64,000 bases of DNA from Hyphodiscus hymeniophilus (Eukaryota > Ascomycota > Leotiomycetes > Helotiales > Hyphodiscaceae). The position numbers and the translations under genes are program-made. Every line of letters begins with the position of its first letter. Position 1 is the stretch's first letter. Positions 10,103 through 23,000 of this stretch are shown here, piece by piece. The notes beneath the pieces were generated by a model. It had not been told where the DNA came from, made no database searches, and saw only the letters and a list, made by a program, of their open reading frames with translations. The stretch is from the NCBI GenBank assembly GCA_016508695.1, contig VNKQ01000002.1, forward strand, positions 2,728,001-2,792,000. The letters run 5' to 3'.

Positions 10103-11640
10103 ACTGAAGGAGTCTGAGGTGAATTGGGTTCAGTAAATTGGTAGAATGAATCAAAGTAAGTGAAGCAACTTGGTACTGGTGTCAAGTGAACCAAGAACTG
10201 GGACGGGCAGGTGAACAATATAGGGAAATCAAACAAGGGCAAAAGATCGTATTACGTTTGCATTTGCATTTGAATGCAGAAATGCCGCAATAGTAGCGTA
10301 ACCTTTCAGCAAAATAGTTGGACCGACCCACTTCCCCACAATTGGACTGACTTATTAGCCTGGGCCGGGCACGTGGTAGAGCCAGCAGCCACAAGTCAAA
10401 ACTCTCAAAGGAGGGAGTCCACGTCGGACGAGGCATATGGTCGTTGTCATGTTCTGCTTGTGTGACTTGCATGGTCCAGTAAAGGTGCATCACGTTCGGC
10501 TGGAATTTCAGGGTTCATCTGTTGAGCAAATTGCAGAAAGATAAGAAAAGTAAATGAACTAGCAAGCCACCAGTCTACCCTTCACAGCTCGAATCTTTGG
10601 CAGAATCGGTAGGACATCAAGGTGTTCAATAAATAATCATGGTCATGAAGGAGACATCACTCGATATAGCCGATGACATGAGGGTGGTGACCAGACGCAG
10701 CAAAAGCACAGAGGGAAAAGAATCGCGTAGAAGAGCCGCTTGATACTGTAACGAGGGGAATACGCTTGGTTGAGTTGGTTGAGACCGTAACACAGACTGT
10801 AAGATATTGATCTAGAGCCAAGTGAGATTCCTTGCAGGAGTCATATTCCATATAGCGCAACATAATGAGGTCGTTGAAAGGAGATGATAGTCTTGATCGC
10901 AGTTGTGGGTTGATCCTCGACGATGAAAAGATGTTCTCAACCCTGTCCGGTACATTCAGTATTCGACGATAAGCCCCTGCAGGATGCATGCCGTGCCGTT
11001 GTTCTTGCGACCACGAGAACACTTATCTGTCTCTCTCTGTTCCTGGCTTTAAGTACACCACACCGCAGTACTATAGTTGGTACTCTCATGGGGCTTTGGG
11101 TCCATGGCAGCTCAGCCGCTTCATGAATCCGCCGTGGGAGGAGTGGTCAGTGGCTGATGCTCGATGCTCAAGAGTCTCGAGCAATAATGATCGTCACTAC
11201 GCTCGACGCTCGACGCTCGACGCTCGAAGTGGTCCAGAGCGGAAACTTCCATTCTGCCCCTGCAGGAGCGGCTGCATAATTGCGATATGGGGGAGTGGGA
11301 GTGGGAGCGAGAGATAGGCTTGCGCCTCTAGACTAGGAACGGCGACGGGTGAGATAGCTGATCAGATAACTGGGAGATAAACTTTGAAGGAATAGAGTGC
11401 GATGCAGATATGGAAATAGGAAAATATGGTTTTGCCCAGGATCCTCTGATTAGACTTTGGCTTTGCAGCCAATCTGCGTGGGCAAATCCTTCCCCCTCCT
11501 GCAGGCAGTTAATTGCTCTATCAGGACGGCCGCTGAAAGCGCGGGTGGCACGCGACCGTTCAGACAAAAGCACATCCATCCCCTATTATTCTTGAACATT
11601 GCAATCCACTTTTCATGTATACACAATTCCTACGAGGAAG
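10103..11640. other. 1.5-kb intergenic region (divergent promoters)
   Basis: It lies between the start of the minus-strand thioesterase gene and the start of the plus-strand 1048-residue gene, so it should carry both promoters and possibly a long 5' leader. No coding gene supported. A short (ACGCTCG)4 repeat is at 11199-11227. Confidence 0.6.
11199..11227. repeat. 7-bp tandem repeat (ACGCTCG)4
   Basis: Four tandem copies of ACGCTCG in the presumed leader or promoter region of the downstream gene. Confidence 0.85.
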
Positions 11641-14600
11641 ATGAAGTACGATGCAATCCGCGAGCATGACGGCGTTCAGGACGATGACCATGATATGCGC
11701 CTCGAGGCCTGCAATGCACCGTCGGTGGGCAATGGCCATGCGGCGCCTGAGTGCCCGCTATTTTTAGCCCACGACACCGAAAACGGCGATGATAATACGA
11801 GCTGCGAACTTTCGCCAACGGGATTCGGCCATTATTTGCTCAACTCAATTACCTCTAGGAGTACGAGGACGACCGCGAGTTATGAAATCGTAGAAGAGGA
11901 GGACTTTGAAGACAGAGGAGACTCCCCAACTTCGACTGGAGCAGCAGGACAATCGTCCCTTCCACTACGCACGCCTCGTCCACGACCGATTGAGAACTCG
12001 AGGACTCTCTCTTCGACAACGCGAGAGCCAATTGTGCGAACCGCCTCTGGTCGAAGTGTTCTGCGACATCCAACTCCTGACCTGCAGGTTCTACGGGGCG
12101 CATATACTGGAAACGTACAGCTTCTTGAGAGAACGGCGGAGCGGTTGAGCATGACTTCCTCTATCGACGATGCCATTCGAGAACTGCATGTCGAGCAGAA
12201 GAGGCACGACAGTCGCAAATCCTCATTGATGTCCTCCCCGGATCTGCCACTGACGAGACAATTCTCAAATGGTTCCATTGTAGACACAAATAATATCGCG
12301 CGGTCAGGGGGTTATTCGCCTGCAGCATTCATGATGTCGCCCAAAGGATCGTTTACCGCTGGGAGCGGCGGAGGAAGACCTACATCAAAGAGTTCGAGAT
12401 ATGGGGCTCGTCCAGAACCTGAGATGGAAGGCAGACCACTTGACTCTTTCGTCGGTCTCTCTATGCCAGAACCCACGTCGCCATTCCTTTCTCGATCAGC
12501 CTCCATAGCTGAGCAGGACGAAAGCTCGAACACCGTCACACGACCGGTCGTGGACCTTCTTGATGTGAACACAAAACTTGAGGGAGACAAGCTAGTGCCG
12601 AGTCTAGAAGAGGAACTACCGATTACGCAAGCCGCGACAAACACGTTCGATCACGTACAGATGGAGTTCGAGGGCTTTGATGGCGTCCATTCCACGAACC
12701 AGCAGGTGGTAGAGGATTGCGAGTCAGAGAATTCACAGCGGGGGGTTACGCCAGGCGATCGGCAATCAGTGGCAGGGAGCGACGTGAACAGCCAGAGGAG
12801 GGTATCGTCGGGCAACCGGCCGCAAACGTATGCAGATCCAAGTACCGGGCAGCAGATGGTTTATTATCCTGCGCCAGTCCCAATGATGCTCAACCTGCCA
12901 CAAAAACTATCTAAGTTGCCATCCTCAATGGCGAGAAACAAAAGGAGATCACAGGTCCTTAGCAGCATTCCTCAAAACGCGCGACAATCTGCGATCTGGC
13001 TTCCAGATGTTTTGGAGACCGAGGACGAGCCAGAACTTCAAGAAAACGACGAAACGCAACATCTAGAATACGTGCCACAACATCAGAGGATGAGCATGGG
13101 AGGACGACGGCTGACGCAGGATATTCAGCATCTGCCTCCACAATTGAGAGCCAACGCCTTCTTCGAGCTTCCTGGCCCAAACCAAGTAGTCGAGATGAAA
13201 GAACAGTCTGCTGTAGCTACCTTGGACAGTATTCTCGATGCATCCGCGCATGCGCCTGTTACCGCTTTCACAGACCACGCTTTTGCTGGACATCTTGGGG
13301 CTGAAGTTTACGGACGATCAAACATGCGCAACAGCAAGAGCAGTTCCCAGCTTTTGCAACCCGATGGACTACCCAAGAGACGAACTAGCTCGTTCGATCT
13401 TCTCAGGGGTCGCCGAGCCAGCAGTAGTGACCTACTCGAGTCCGAGAATGAGAAGAGGGCGAACACAATCTCGGATATCAGAGCAGGGAAAATCATTAGA
13501 GATCCGCTGGATGAGGAGGATGATGAGACATCACCATTGGCCGCCTCTGAGGCTGATGATCAAGAGGATGAGATAGAGGAGATGTATCATGGTGCTCCAA
13601 CGACTCTACTCGCCGAATTACAACTACGCAAACAACAGGCTAAGAATCGAACCCGCCCAGTGGCATCCGCCTATCCAAATGGCATTCGGTCTACCCTTAT
13701 GGAGCTTGATGCTGTAGCCCAAGTCGAACAAAGATCCAGGAAACAGAAGCGAATTCATCTTGCGTGGGAAGACCCCGATCAAGTTGAGGAAGATGATATG
13801 GACGATGATGAAGAAGTTCCATTGGCGTTGCTCTATGCCAAGAAGTCACAAATTCAAGAACCAAACAGGCCAATGGGTTTGATGGAGCGGCGCGACATGG
13901 AAGATAACGAACCCTTGAGCCGGAGACGAGATCGATTGCAAGGCCGGCCTCCAGCCATGATGCCCCGCGCTTCGACGATGATGAACCTGCACACTAATGC
14001 GCCAGAAGTTGAGGGTGAAACTCTTGCACAGCGTGTCCTTCGGCTGAAAGGAGAAGAAAGCCCAGGCATTGGTCTCCCAGCTACTCGACCTGTTAGCGGC
14101 GATTTTGCCTCAGAAATGATGTCCCAATTCGGCGGTGATCTGGTCGAGCCCAAAGGAAAAGGCAAGGAGATACCCGCGGCAGCAGAAGAAGATGAAACTC
14201 TCGGTCAAAGACGCAAACGTCTTCAAGCTGAGCGTGAAGCTCGTGCTGTTGAAGTCGGCAACAACGACGAAGCCCAGGAACGTCCGAAAATGCAGTCCAG
14301 GCGTAGCATGGCAGACCTTCTCTCTGCGCATCCAGCAGCTGGGGCGAGTCGTGTCCCTTCATATAGCAAGGGGCCATCTAATAATGGCCTCTTGGGCTTG
14401 CATGAGAGGGAGAAGCTGCAAAGAGCTAGCACGATGTTTAATCTCGACGCCTCTCAACTCCCAACTCGACAAGCTAATGCTGGGATGTACGACGGGCACG
14501 GCGGCATCCTCCCTCCGCAATCACAAATGCAGAGGCAAAGCAGCTACAACTTGTTCCCACAACCTAATCTGGGAATGGGCTACAATGCTTTTGGCAACCA

Positions 14601-14787
14601 GATGATGATGCCGTTTGTGAATCCATACACTATGGGTGGCATGCCGATGAACGGGATGAATGGCATGGGATATGTGCAGAATCCCATGGCGGCCATGAAT
14701 ATGAACATGATGCAGATGGCCGCGGAGCCGCTGAATCAGGGGCAAAGCGACATGGTGGAAAGGTGGAGACAGAGCGTCATGCAATAA
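11641..14787 (+). CDS. large disordered protein with charged repeats and Met-rich tail, function unknown
   Basis: Single-exon gene, 1048 residues from the first ATG (11641), which follows an in-frame stop at 11593. I do not recognise a catalytic domain. Visible: Ser/Thr/Pro-rich stretches, a helical segment near residues 155-195 (YTGNVQLLERTAERLS...), a conserved-looking block at about 432-460 (NKRRSQVLSSIPQNARQSAI then WLPDVLE), acidic clusters at about 620-650 and 715-736, and several short helices of a recurring style (ETLAQRVLRLKGEE and ETLGQRRKRLQAERE). The last ~60 residues are Met/Asn/Gly-rich and end DMVERWRQSVMQ. No signal peptide or membrane span. The pattern suggests a cytoplasmic or cortical scaffold with many phosphosites, but that is inference. 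The continuous 3.1-kb frame makes the coding call secure. Confidence 0.85.
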   Translation: MKYDAIREHDGVQDDDHDMRLEACNAPSVGNGHAAPECPLFLAHDTENGDDNTSCELSPTGFGHYLLNSITSRSTRTTASYEIVEEEDFEDRGDSPTSTGAAGQSSLPLRTPRPRPIENSRTLSSTTREPIVRTASGRSVLRHPTPDLQVLRGAYTGNVQLLERTAERLSMTSSIDDAIRELHVEQKRHDSRKSSLMSSPDLPLTRQFSNGSIVDTNNIARSGGYSPAAFMMSPKGSFTAGSGGGRPTSKSSRYGARPEPEMEGRPLDSFVGLSMPEPTSPFLSRSASIAEQDESSNTVTRPVVDLLDVNTKLEGDKLVPSLEEELPITQAATNTFDHVQMEFEGFDGVHSTNQQVVEDCESENSQRGVTPGDRQSVAGSDVNSQRRVSSGNRPQTYADPSTGQQMVYYPAPVPMMLNLPQKLSKLPSSMARNKRRSQVLSSIPQNARQSAIWLPDVLETEDEPELQENDETQHLEYVPQHQRMSMGGRRLTQDIQHLPPQLRANAFFELPGPNQVVEMKEQSAVATLDSILDASAHAPVTAFTDHAFAGHLGAEVYGRSNMRNSKSSSQLLQPDGLPKRRTSSFDLLRGRRASSSDLLESENEKRANTISDIRAGKIIRDPLDEEDDETSPLAASEADDQEDEIEEMYHGAPTTLLAELQLRKQQAKNRTRPVASAYPNGIRSTLMELDAVAQVEQRSRKQKRIHLAWEDPDQVEEDDMDDDEEVPLALLYAKKSQIQEPNRPMGLMERRDMEDNEPLSRRRDRLQGRPPAMMPRASTMMNLHTNAPEVEGETLAQRVLRLKGEESPGIGLPATRPVSGDFASEMMSQFGGDLVEPKGKGKEIPAAAEEDETLGQRRKRLQAEREARAVEVGNNDEAQERPKMQSRRSMADLLSAHPAAGASRVPSYSKGPSNNGLLGLHEREKLQRASTMFNLDASQLPTRQANAGMYDGHGGILPPQSQMQRQSSYNLFPQPNLGMGYNAFGNQMMMPFVNPYTMGGMPMNGMNGMGYVQNPMAAMNMNMMQMAAEPLNQGQSDMVERWRQSVMQ

Positions 14788-16112
14788 GTCCTATTTGAGC
14801 GCTAATCCCTGAACAAGTCTATGAACTTGGGGGATCTAATATATAGACGGTCGGGTCTTGGAATTTGGAAAGGCGACACAACGGTATAGATGTACGCTGG
14901 GAACGACGCATTATCCGGCGTTAGAAGCATAGCATAGCGAGTGCTTTTGGTGTCACATTGCCCTCACATCTTGTACTGTACGTTAGATATGTAGCAGAGT
15001 GCTGAATATGACGAGATGACATGATGAATACAGAACCCTTCAATTGGATCTCGCCCTGCCCATTCGAGTGATACTGAGCAGGATCCTTCGAGGATAGTCG
15101 AGATTCACGGATCCGTAACCTCTTAAGCTCCCTAAAACTGATCAAACTCGACTCTCAGCTTCTCAAGTATGTATCCTGATAGTTTCAGAGTGCTTTGAGC
15201 TATTCGAATATATGATCGGGCGTATCTACTCACGGCTTTCAACAAATCAGCTGCTAGCCTGCTAGGATTGGCTTTGTTTTGTTTCGTTTCGGTTGAAGTT
15301 GTACAGAGGGAGATAGAAATAATTACATCCTACAAACGGTTTCACGACGGTAGTTTTCCCTCATCGTACTCGCATGTTTGCAACTAGTCTTACGCTAGAG
15401 AACTTTGGAAGGTGGAATTGTATCACTACCTCTCGTGATAATTCCGGATTGGCCAGCTAGCTAGCTACTCAGCGTAAGCTCGTAACAAGCCGAGCGCAGA
15501 CTTCTGCATTTTGGTTCTCCCATTGTATCGATCATCGATGCGTGGGTTATGGAAACAAAAAATACCTTGTCTGAATGGAAAATAAGTGACTCGGTGATGT
15601 TACTGAATACTGTGGCACACTCTCGATCCCTTTTGTGAGGAGCTTGGGTGTCTTGAGCGCCGAGGGGTGGATGGTTGTTTTGAAAGACATCAAAGAATGG
15701 ACGGACGAGATCGTCGTTCAGTCTGTTTTCAGCGCTTGAAATGGGTTGGTAGAAAGATTCAATGTAAGGAAGTTGATTTGCCAGCTTTCGTCTGGATCCT
15801 GGATTTTGAAGTCTTGGTTTGCTGGCGAAGCGGTAACCATTTTCGAGACATTTCTTTAATGTGAGAAGAAGCGTTTTTCAATAGATCAGGTGATGTTGAG
15901 GCTTGTTGATCTGTGATATATATCATGACACATTGTGCCAACTGGATAGAATTATTGTGCATTCTACGTACGATGCCACATTATTTAGGTCAGGTAACCC
16001 AATACTAAGCGTGGATGTATTACAACGCCTTGTAAGGAATTTTGCACCATAAAGCAAGTTAGAAATTATATTTTGTTGTACCCCAATTGGTAAGTCGCAA
16101 GCTCAATATACC
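14788..16112. other. 1.3-kb intergenic region, nothing recognised
   Basis: Between convergent 3' ends of the 1048-residue gene and the MFS transporter gene. Only short unrelated open frames are present; no RNA gene or repeat was recognised. Confidence 0.6.
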
Positions 16113-18118
16113 TTACACAATCGCTCGGTCTTTCGGAGAAGTGAGCACGCGTTCATGCGGTACTCCCGTCACAGCTTTCTCCTCTACAACCGCTGTACTT
16201 CTCCCGCCCTTTTGCCTCGGGCCAGATTCCAAGTCCCGTCGAAAAGCACTCAACTCCAACTCGTGTAGATCCCCGTACGCCGTGCCGAAAACCTCATCCA
16301 TCCTCTCCAGCGTCCGCCCTTTCGTCTCCGGCACGATGAAGTACACGAGGGTGCCCATGATGGCCAGACAGGCCGCGAAGAAGAAGAAGAACCCTCCCTT
16401 CAGGTTCGTGATCATGGATGGCGTGGCCCTCGCGACGGCGAACTGCGAGAGCCACTGCGTCGCGGTGCAGAGGCACACTGCGAGCTCCTTGATGCGTGTC
16501 GGGAAGATCTCGGCGCAGTACACCCAGACCACGCCGTTCCAGGCGAAGGAGAAGAAAGCCTATGGAAACCATCGACACAGAGCCCTCATATCGGCTTGGA
16601 GGGGAGATCGACTCACTGCATAGATGTAAACGCACACAATGGCGATCCAACCTGCGACGGTCTTCGGCTGTGGTTTTACCAGGTCGACATGAGCCGCTGT
16701 GACAAACCCACCAATGTACCACAGAGCCAACGATGCCCCAATCGAACTGGTGAGGAGTAGTTTCCTTCTCCCAGCTCGATCAATGAAAAACACAAGAGAC
16801 AATATTGTGGCTACGCTTTTGACGACGGCGTACATACCTGTGTTGTGGTTAGTAGGTAGGTTTTAAAACTCGGCCGTTCCAGAGCATCCCAACAACCCAC
16901 TGGAAACTCTAGGGTAACAAACCAGAAGCCAGTAAGACTACCTTCGTCCCATCAAAGCCAATACTCCTAAAGATAGTCGGGGTGTAGAAATTGATCCCAC
17001 CTACACCCGTCAAATTCTGTCCAAACATCAAGCCCAGGCCAATAATGACTCTTTTCCTATTCCCTTTCCACCAAAGTTCCCTCACGAGCCCAAACCTCCC
17101 AGGCTTACTCCTCGGACTGGGATTCTCCTGTCGTCGGATCGCGTCCTCGATCTCTTCCATCTCGGCATTGACATAATCATGATCGATCTCCAGATTTCGG
17201 ACGTAGCCCAAGACTCTGCGAGCCTGAGCCTCGTCGCCTTTCTTCACGAGGAAGCGAGGTGACTCGGGGAGGATGAACAGGGCGGTGAAGACGAGGAGGG
17301 CGGAGGGGATCATCTGCATGCCGAGGGAGATTTGCCATTGTCGCGTCGCGGTAGAGGGGACGTATTCGTTGACGATGTAGTTACACCAGTAGCCCATGAG
17401 CGATGAGAGCTGGTTGTTGATTTCGTAGATGCCGACGAGTGAGCCGCGGATAGAGGGAGGACTGAGTTCCGCAATGTACTAGTAGGTAGGAAATTAGTGG
17501 GAGAGGTGTTGATAGTTATACCAGAGTGCATGGGTTAAGATCCTTGATCCTGGGTATTCAACGTAGCAAAGTCATTCAATATGCTATGGGGGAACGGGTT
17601 AGGAAATACTGGTGCAGTGCTCACAAGTGGCACCACTACAGTCACGCCGCCTGTCGCCAGGCCAGCAATCAGCCGGCCGATGTACATCATGTCTAGGTTC
17701 CCATAACTGAAAGTCTTGGGCGTAGTCAATAATCAGCGAGACCATTCTCGTTTTCGTCCCAGTAGAGGGGAAATACCTGCAACGCGGCCGCCAGGAAGTA
17801 AACCAAACCCCAGATGATTAACCCCAGTTTCCGACCCCAATATTTCATGATTGGAAATGTCAACATAGAGCCCACTAGGCCGCCGATCTGGTAGAAGGAG
17901 ACGATATTGGAGGTGGTATTGTTGTAAGCTTCGGAGCCAATAGGAGGGAGGTGGAAATCATCGTAGAACGAGGGGAGGACAATCACTCCTGCTATGACGC
18001 CGTTGTTGTAGCCAAACATCCATGATCCGAGGCATGAGAGCCAGGTCAGAAGATGAGGACGGTAGTTGTAGACAGCAGCTGGGGTAGGACGATCCTCGGC
18101 TGCGCGGGTGAAGCCCAT
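16113..18118 (-). CDS. MFS sugar / quinate-type transporter
   Basis: Five exons on the minus strand: 17777-18118, 17625-17714, 16923-17478, 16617-16837 and 16113-16559 (introns 62, 146, 85 and 57 nt). Phases agree throughout and give 551 residues, a normal length for the sugar-porter family with 12 membrane spans. Signatures: YWGRKLG (93-99), GRLIAGLATGG, YIAELSPPSIRG, PESPRFLV (215-222), FFIDRAGRRKLLL, YCAEIFPTRIKELA and PETKGRTLE (480-488). The N-terminal AAEDRPTPAAVYNYRPHLLT resembles fungal quinate permeases (qa-y/qutD type), so quinate, hexose or lactose are the likeliest substrates; the sequence does not decide. It works at the plasma membrane as a proton symporter or facilitator. The first intron uses an AAG acceptor, needed to keep phase and alignment. 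No catabolic genes adjoin, so it is not in a quinate cluster. Confidence 0.88.
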
Positions 18119-19256
18119 TGTGAACGACTGTGCAGACAGGAAGGTGGGAGATTAGAGGAGGAGCGAGATTTTTGATTCATTGAATACTGATGCAAGGATT
18201 TATAAAATGTAAATGAGCAATTGTATTAGTGAAACTAATGAATGAGCGTAGCAAATTTGGCTACAGCAATGGGAGGAAACGATCTTAACCCTGTGTTCCA
18301 TCACAACTCCTGTAAGGACCACGAAGGCTTTAATTTGGGGACAATGGTCGTTGAAATAGAAACGAGAGCTTGAGTATCCGGCAGGGTGCTCCGTAAGCAA
18401 AGCTGCGATGCCGGGCTCCAAGGACAATTGATCTGCAACAAAGTGGAATAGTTATCACCAAAAGGCATGTTAAAGTGGGTAGTATAGCGGTTATGAGTTA
18501 CCTGAGCAAGGCCCTCGCAACTAATGCGCTCGGTCTAGAGGCTCTGGAACAAGGTCTTCCTATCAGAATGCTCATTTTTGAATTGGTGGGACTTGTGGAA
18601 CTCCCTCGCCCCGCCAGTCTCGCGTTGACTTTTGCCCGCGGGGCAAGAATGTCGAAAACTCAGTCGTGGCTTCAATGTCCGATCCTTCCAAGGAAATGAG
18701 CACCCTAGGGGACATTTACATTGAGAGATATCAACAAATAGAGCCCAGACGTATACAAATTCCAACCCCAAGTTTTTCACCCTCCAGACGTCTCACTTAA
18801 CCTCTGGACGTTTGGATCCACATTCAATGAAGTCCTCATAACTGCCAGGCATTTCGATTGGCTGGAAGAAGTCATTTGCATTATTGAATGCAGCTCTGCC
18901 TCCAAAAAGGTCAACGTCGAGAATCTGACAGCGAGATCGGAGAGGTTCATTAACCACATAATAATATGCACTTCTCAGACGGGAAAGCCGTCCTATCCGT
19001 TCTCGCATGGATTAAACAACGCACAACGCACAACATACAAAAATCACACGCAACGAAATGGGTGGTCCGAATCGCTTGATTGGTATGAAAATTGGGTTAT
19101 GCGTCAAGTCCCAACTTGGGTCTAAATCACTCAAGCACGTCGACAACAAGCCTTGGGGAATCTGTGTACGTTCATGACCATCAATAACTCTTTTGTCTTC
19201 CTCGAATCAAATAAATGCCCGCTGTGAAACCAATATGCATTCCCTGGTTGTGCAGT
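18119..19256. other. 1.1-kb intergenic region, nothing recognised
   Basis: Contains the promoter side of the MFS gene and the 3' flank of ARPC5. No coding gene, RNA gene or repeat supported. Confidence 0.6.
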
Positions 19257-20031
19257 CTAAACCTTCCTCCAGTCCGTCATGCATCGTCCAACACATCCCA
19301 AGCCCGCAACGTCCACCACCTTCTCGTGCCACGAGAGCAAGACGCTCATCGCCGAGCCGCTGTTCTCGTTCGCGCCTCCCGGTCGGCCGCTCATTTGTGT
19401 GAAGCCTGTGCTTTGCGGCGTGAGACTCGAGTTGCGGCCTGTTGAGCCACGCGCGCTGCCGGAAGAGCCCATGCCTTTGTATCTGGGAGACTGTTAGATG
19501 CGTGTGCGAGTTTCCGAGGCAAGAATACGGCATACAAATACTTCATCAACACATCTAGGACGTCACTCCCGCCCTCTGTCTTGTAGATCCGTTGCAGCAT
19601 AGGCGTCATCTCAGAGGCTCGTATGGCTTGTAAGACCTCCGTTACGGTCAGGAGGTGCAGATCCTAGTTCCCCATCAGCACATGTTCAGAACAGCTTCCA
19701 TATAGCTAGATAGCCTCTCCCTCCCAATTCATACTCTTCTCCCTTGCCAAACCACGAGAATCAAGAACCCACGTACCTTAACCCCAGCATCACCCCCGTA
19801 CGGCGCACCCTCCAATGCACCCCTCAACGCGCCCTCCGCATCTCCTCCACGTAGCAACTGTCTGACCTGCTGTCCCAGCGACGCGATCTCATTCTGGCTC
19901 ACGGGTGCAAAGGCGGGGTGCAGAGTCGAGGTATCGAAGTTGGAGGATGATTCGGGGTCTAGGGCATCAATGTTGATCGTACGCCAGTTGTCATTCAACG
20001 TTGCGTCGGATTGCTGCTGGATGATATTCAT
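19257..20031 (-). CDS. ARPC5: Arp2/3 complex subunit 5 (ARPC5, p16-Arc)
   Basis: Three exons on the minus strand: 19777-20031, 19536-19663 and 19257-19482, with introns of 113 nt (GTACGT...ACTAG) and 53 nt (GTATGC...CCCAG). The product is 202 residues, longer than the ~150 of animals but usual for fungi because of a Ser/Gly-rich insert (about residues 129-160). Family landmarks: NWRTINIDALDPES near the start, EGALRGALEGAPYGGDAGVK, DLHLLTVTEVLQAIRASEMT, and the C-terminal MSVLLSWHEKVVDVAGLGCV...DWRKV. ARPC5 is the smallest subunit of the seven-protein complex that nucleates branched actin at sites of endocytosis and at the hyphal tip. This makes it a functional partner of other products in the window (AP-2 alpha, Cdc24-like GEF), though not a cluster. 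Confidence 0.92.
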
Positions 20032-23000
20032 TTCGGCGGTCTGGAAAGGTTGTCGTTTGTTTTGAGAAGAGAGGAGGAGTGGTAGATGTTGGATGGTGGG
20101 GTCGTTGGTTGGAGATTGGTAGTAGCGAATTCGACTGTGGAGTCGAGACTGGTGCGGGCTTGGAGAGTAAGTGCTCGGTAAAGGAATCTTCTTCTCACGC
20201 TACTCTGTAACTTTGCTGTTCGTCGGTGGTATAGCGTACAAGGTGAAACTCGCCAGATCGTCACTTTCACCTCTATCAAAGCTTACCTCGAGAGCCGCCT
20301 CATCGCTGGTGCTCGTCAAATCCCGCTTAGTCAGATGGCTGCTTTCTACCCTCACTTCCAAGGCTCACCTCCCCAAGAACAAACAACAAACAACAAACCC
20401 CCACTCATCCCCTATCCACCCTCCACCTACCGCATCCACTTCACCCACACCCAAAAATAATAACCTAACGAAACCCACCACAGGGCACTCCCACTGGTGG
20501 CGGCCCTGCCAATCCGACACGCTGGGTAGTGGATCCTTCTGTGCATATTCCAGAAGAAACGGCCTTGCCTGCGAGCTGCAAAGCTGACGACCATACATTA
20601 CCTGCTGCCCCTTTGCCCATAAACATCTAGCCCGAGGGTAATTTCCTCTCGGAGGTCTCTCACGCTCAAGGTTTCCCTCACGCCTTGGCATCCACTGCTT
20701 CGGCACTGAGCATCCCAATAATGATTCCCACCAGCGTGGCACACCAGTCCCCCCTACCGCGCTGGCTGTCAGATTCCTTGATTACGTGACGCCATGGCAA
20801 GGGAAAGTGGTGGACGGTGGGAGTTGTTGCCCTTCGAGGGGTCGGGGAGCGAACGAGCGCAGCGAGGTAGTTGCTTATTTTAGAGCTTGCTTGCCTTTTT
20901 GAGCGACTCCGGTGGTCCCGGATTCCTTTTGATGGTTGGAGACGAGGTTGGTGTGTTGGCGGGTGAAGAGGGCTGCTTGCGATGACTGATTACTGGACTG
21001 GTGTCGAGAGTTGGGGATGTGATAGGTCTTTTGGGCTTGATGATTGTTTCCCCTGGGAGTAATAAGTACCCGTGGCACCCTGGATGCTGATGCTGCTCCT
21101 TTGCTGCGCGAGTGAGTCAGGCAAGGGAGGTTTACTATCGCTTGATTATCAGGAAACTTGCGGTGGCCGGTTGAAATCCCGTCCTGTGATGTTTCTGATA
21201 GTTGTGACAACAGCGATGAGTTTGAAGTGGTTGGCGAAGAGGCCAAATCAGAGAATAACGCTGTTGATACCTTTGATGCGATATATGGATATCCGAAAGT
21301 ATTAAGGCTTCATTACTATCTATCTACTACATCTCATCGCCGCTCAAAATCGCTCATGAGCTAGGCAAAACAAGAACGTCTTCTTTCTCTTCTACAGAAG
21401 ATTTCCATCATACAAGGTCTATGGGTATATGACTCATCCTCATCCGGCTCAAGCTCTCCAAATATTCCAGGTCCAGCCCATGAATGTCGAGGCGGCCCCT
21501 TTCCATCTTCCGCTGTGGAAAAGAAAATTGCAGACGGCACATAGAATACAAGGAACAGGACGCAACACGCTACTATCCTATACAAGATTGCCAGCCGACA
21601 TGCCCGCGAGGACACACGGCAGCACTGAAAAACAAATGTAAAATTGTCACAAACAAAATTTCAAAAAAAAAGCAAAAGTCTATATGCGAAAAAGCAAACA
21701 CGATTCTTTTCCCACCCGGTTGACCAACTTTTTGAATTGCCCGTATCCCATTTTGTGTAGCCCGCGAAGATATCCCAAGGAAAGAAATGTCTGATGGTAC
21801 AGTCTCAAACACCGAAGATGAACTAAGGATGACCGCTGTAAGGAAAGAAGACGTTTTGTGACAAGATGGCAGATGAATGCCCAGGTGCAAATGATCCGTC
21901 TAGAACGCCGTCCGTTCGGAACCCATTTAATTGCGAAATCAAGTCTCGATCGAGGATAGAATAGTGGTGGGATGACTCTGATTGTCCTCGCTGGGATCGA
22001 GACGGTGGACGCAAGGAGGTCCGGAGACGGTGGAATTATGCGTATGTTTGAGATTGCCGAGCATGCAGGAATGTTGATCGGTAGAAACGAAAGGAGAATC
22101 GTAACAAGTCGTAGTAATTTACAGAAAACGAATCCTGAGATTCGAGAAGGGTATTAGATGTGGTTTTTCGAAGCCAATTATTTGTACTTGTGGAGATGCA
22201 ATCGAGGTCAAGGGGTCGATTGTTGCAGGATGAGGCTGAATGTTGCGCGAAGTCGTGGTCGATGTGCCCCTTTGTCACCGTTGTGGGTATAGCTCGATGA
22301 TGGCCTCGTCAAGTATATTGATCGAAGAAACGAGCGAGGGAGTACGGAGTTGGAAGGGTTATCTAGGCTTCGGTGGAGGTGGTTTGGGCACTCCTGTTGT
22401 ATCGTATGCGCCCCGTCCCATGTTGGGCTGTTGAACAGTTCTGGTGATCATCTTGATGCTGTAGGAAATCTGGAGAAGGAGACATATTGTTAGCACTAAG
22501 TGATTCATATATTTCGAAGATGTCGAAGTTCCGTAGAAATGGTTGCCACTTTCTCTGCGGCTCCATGTCTGTTCACTGGATCTCAGGGGTGGGTTCTCGA
22601 CTCACTTGGATTTAGGCTTGCGCGCACAAGGCTGCCTGCTAAGAAAGAGCGAGTAGTGGTCGCCGAGGAAGCGTCCACCAACAAAAAAAAGTTGTCGATG
22701 ATCAACTTTCTGTATGTGTCGCAGGGATTCCTAGAATGAATGCTTCGGTGGTGGAACTTTGGAATGTTCGATCGGCAGGGAGTAGAGAGTGATTATATTG
22801 TTCTCTGAGATTTTCGATCGCTTTGACAGGATGAACCCCTTTGCGACAGTAGCTGCAGCGAAGCGTTGCTTTGCGAGAGCTGTGGCCTCAATGCAAGCGT
22901 GTCATGCGAATGTGTACGTATCCGACTTGGAAGAGGGATGCCTGCTTGAACTGCTGCCGGTAGAAATGCAGGTGGTCGTTGAGATAAAGCCAGTGAAAGC

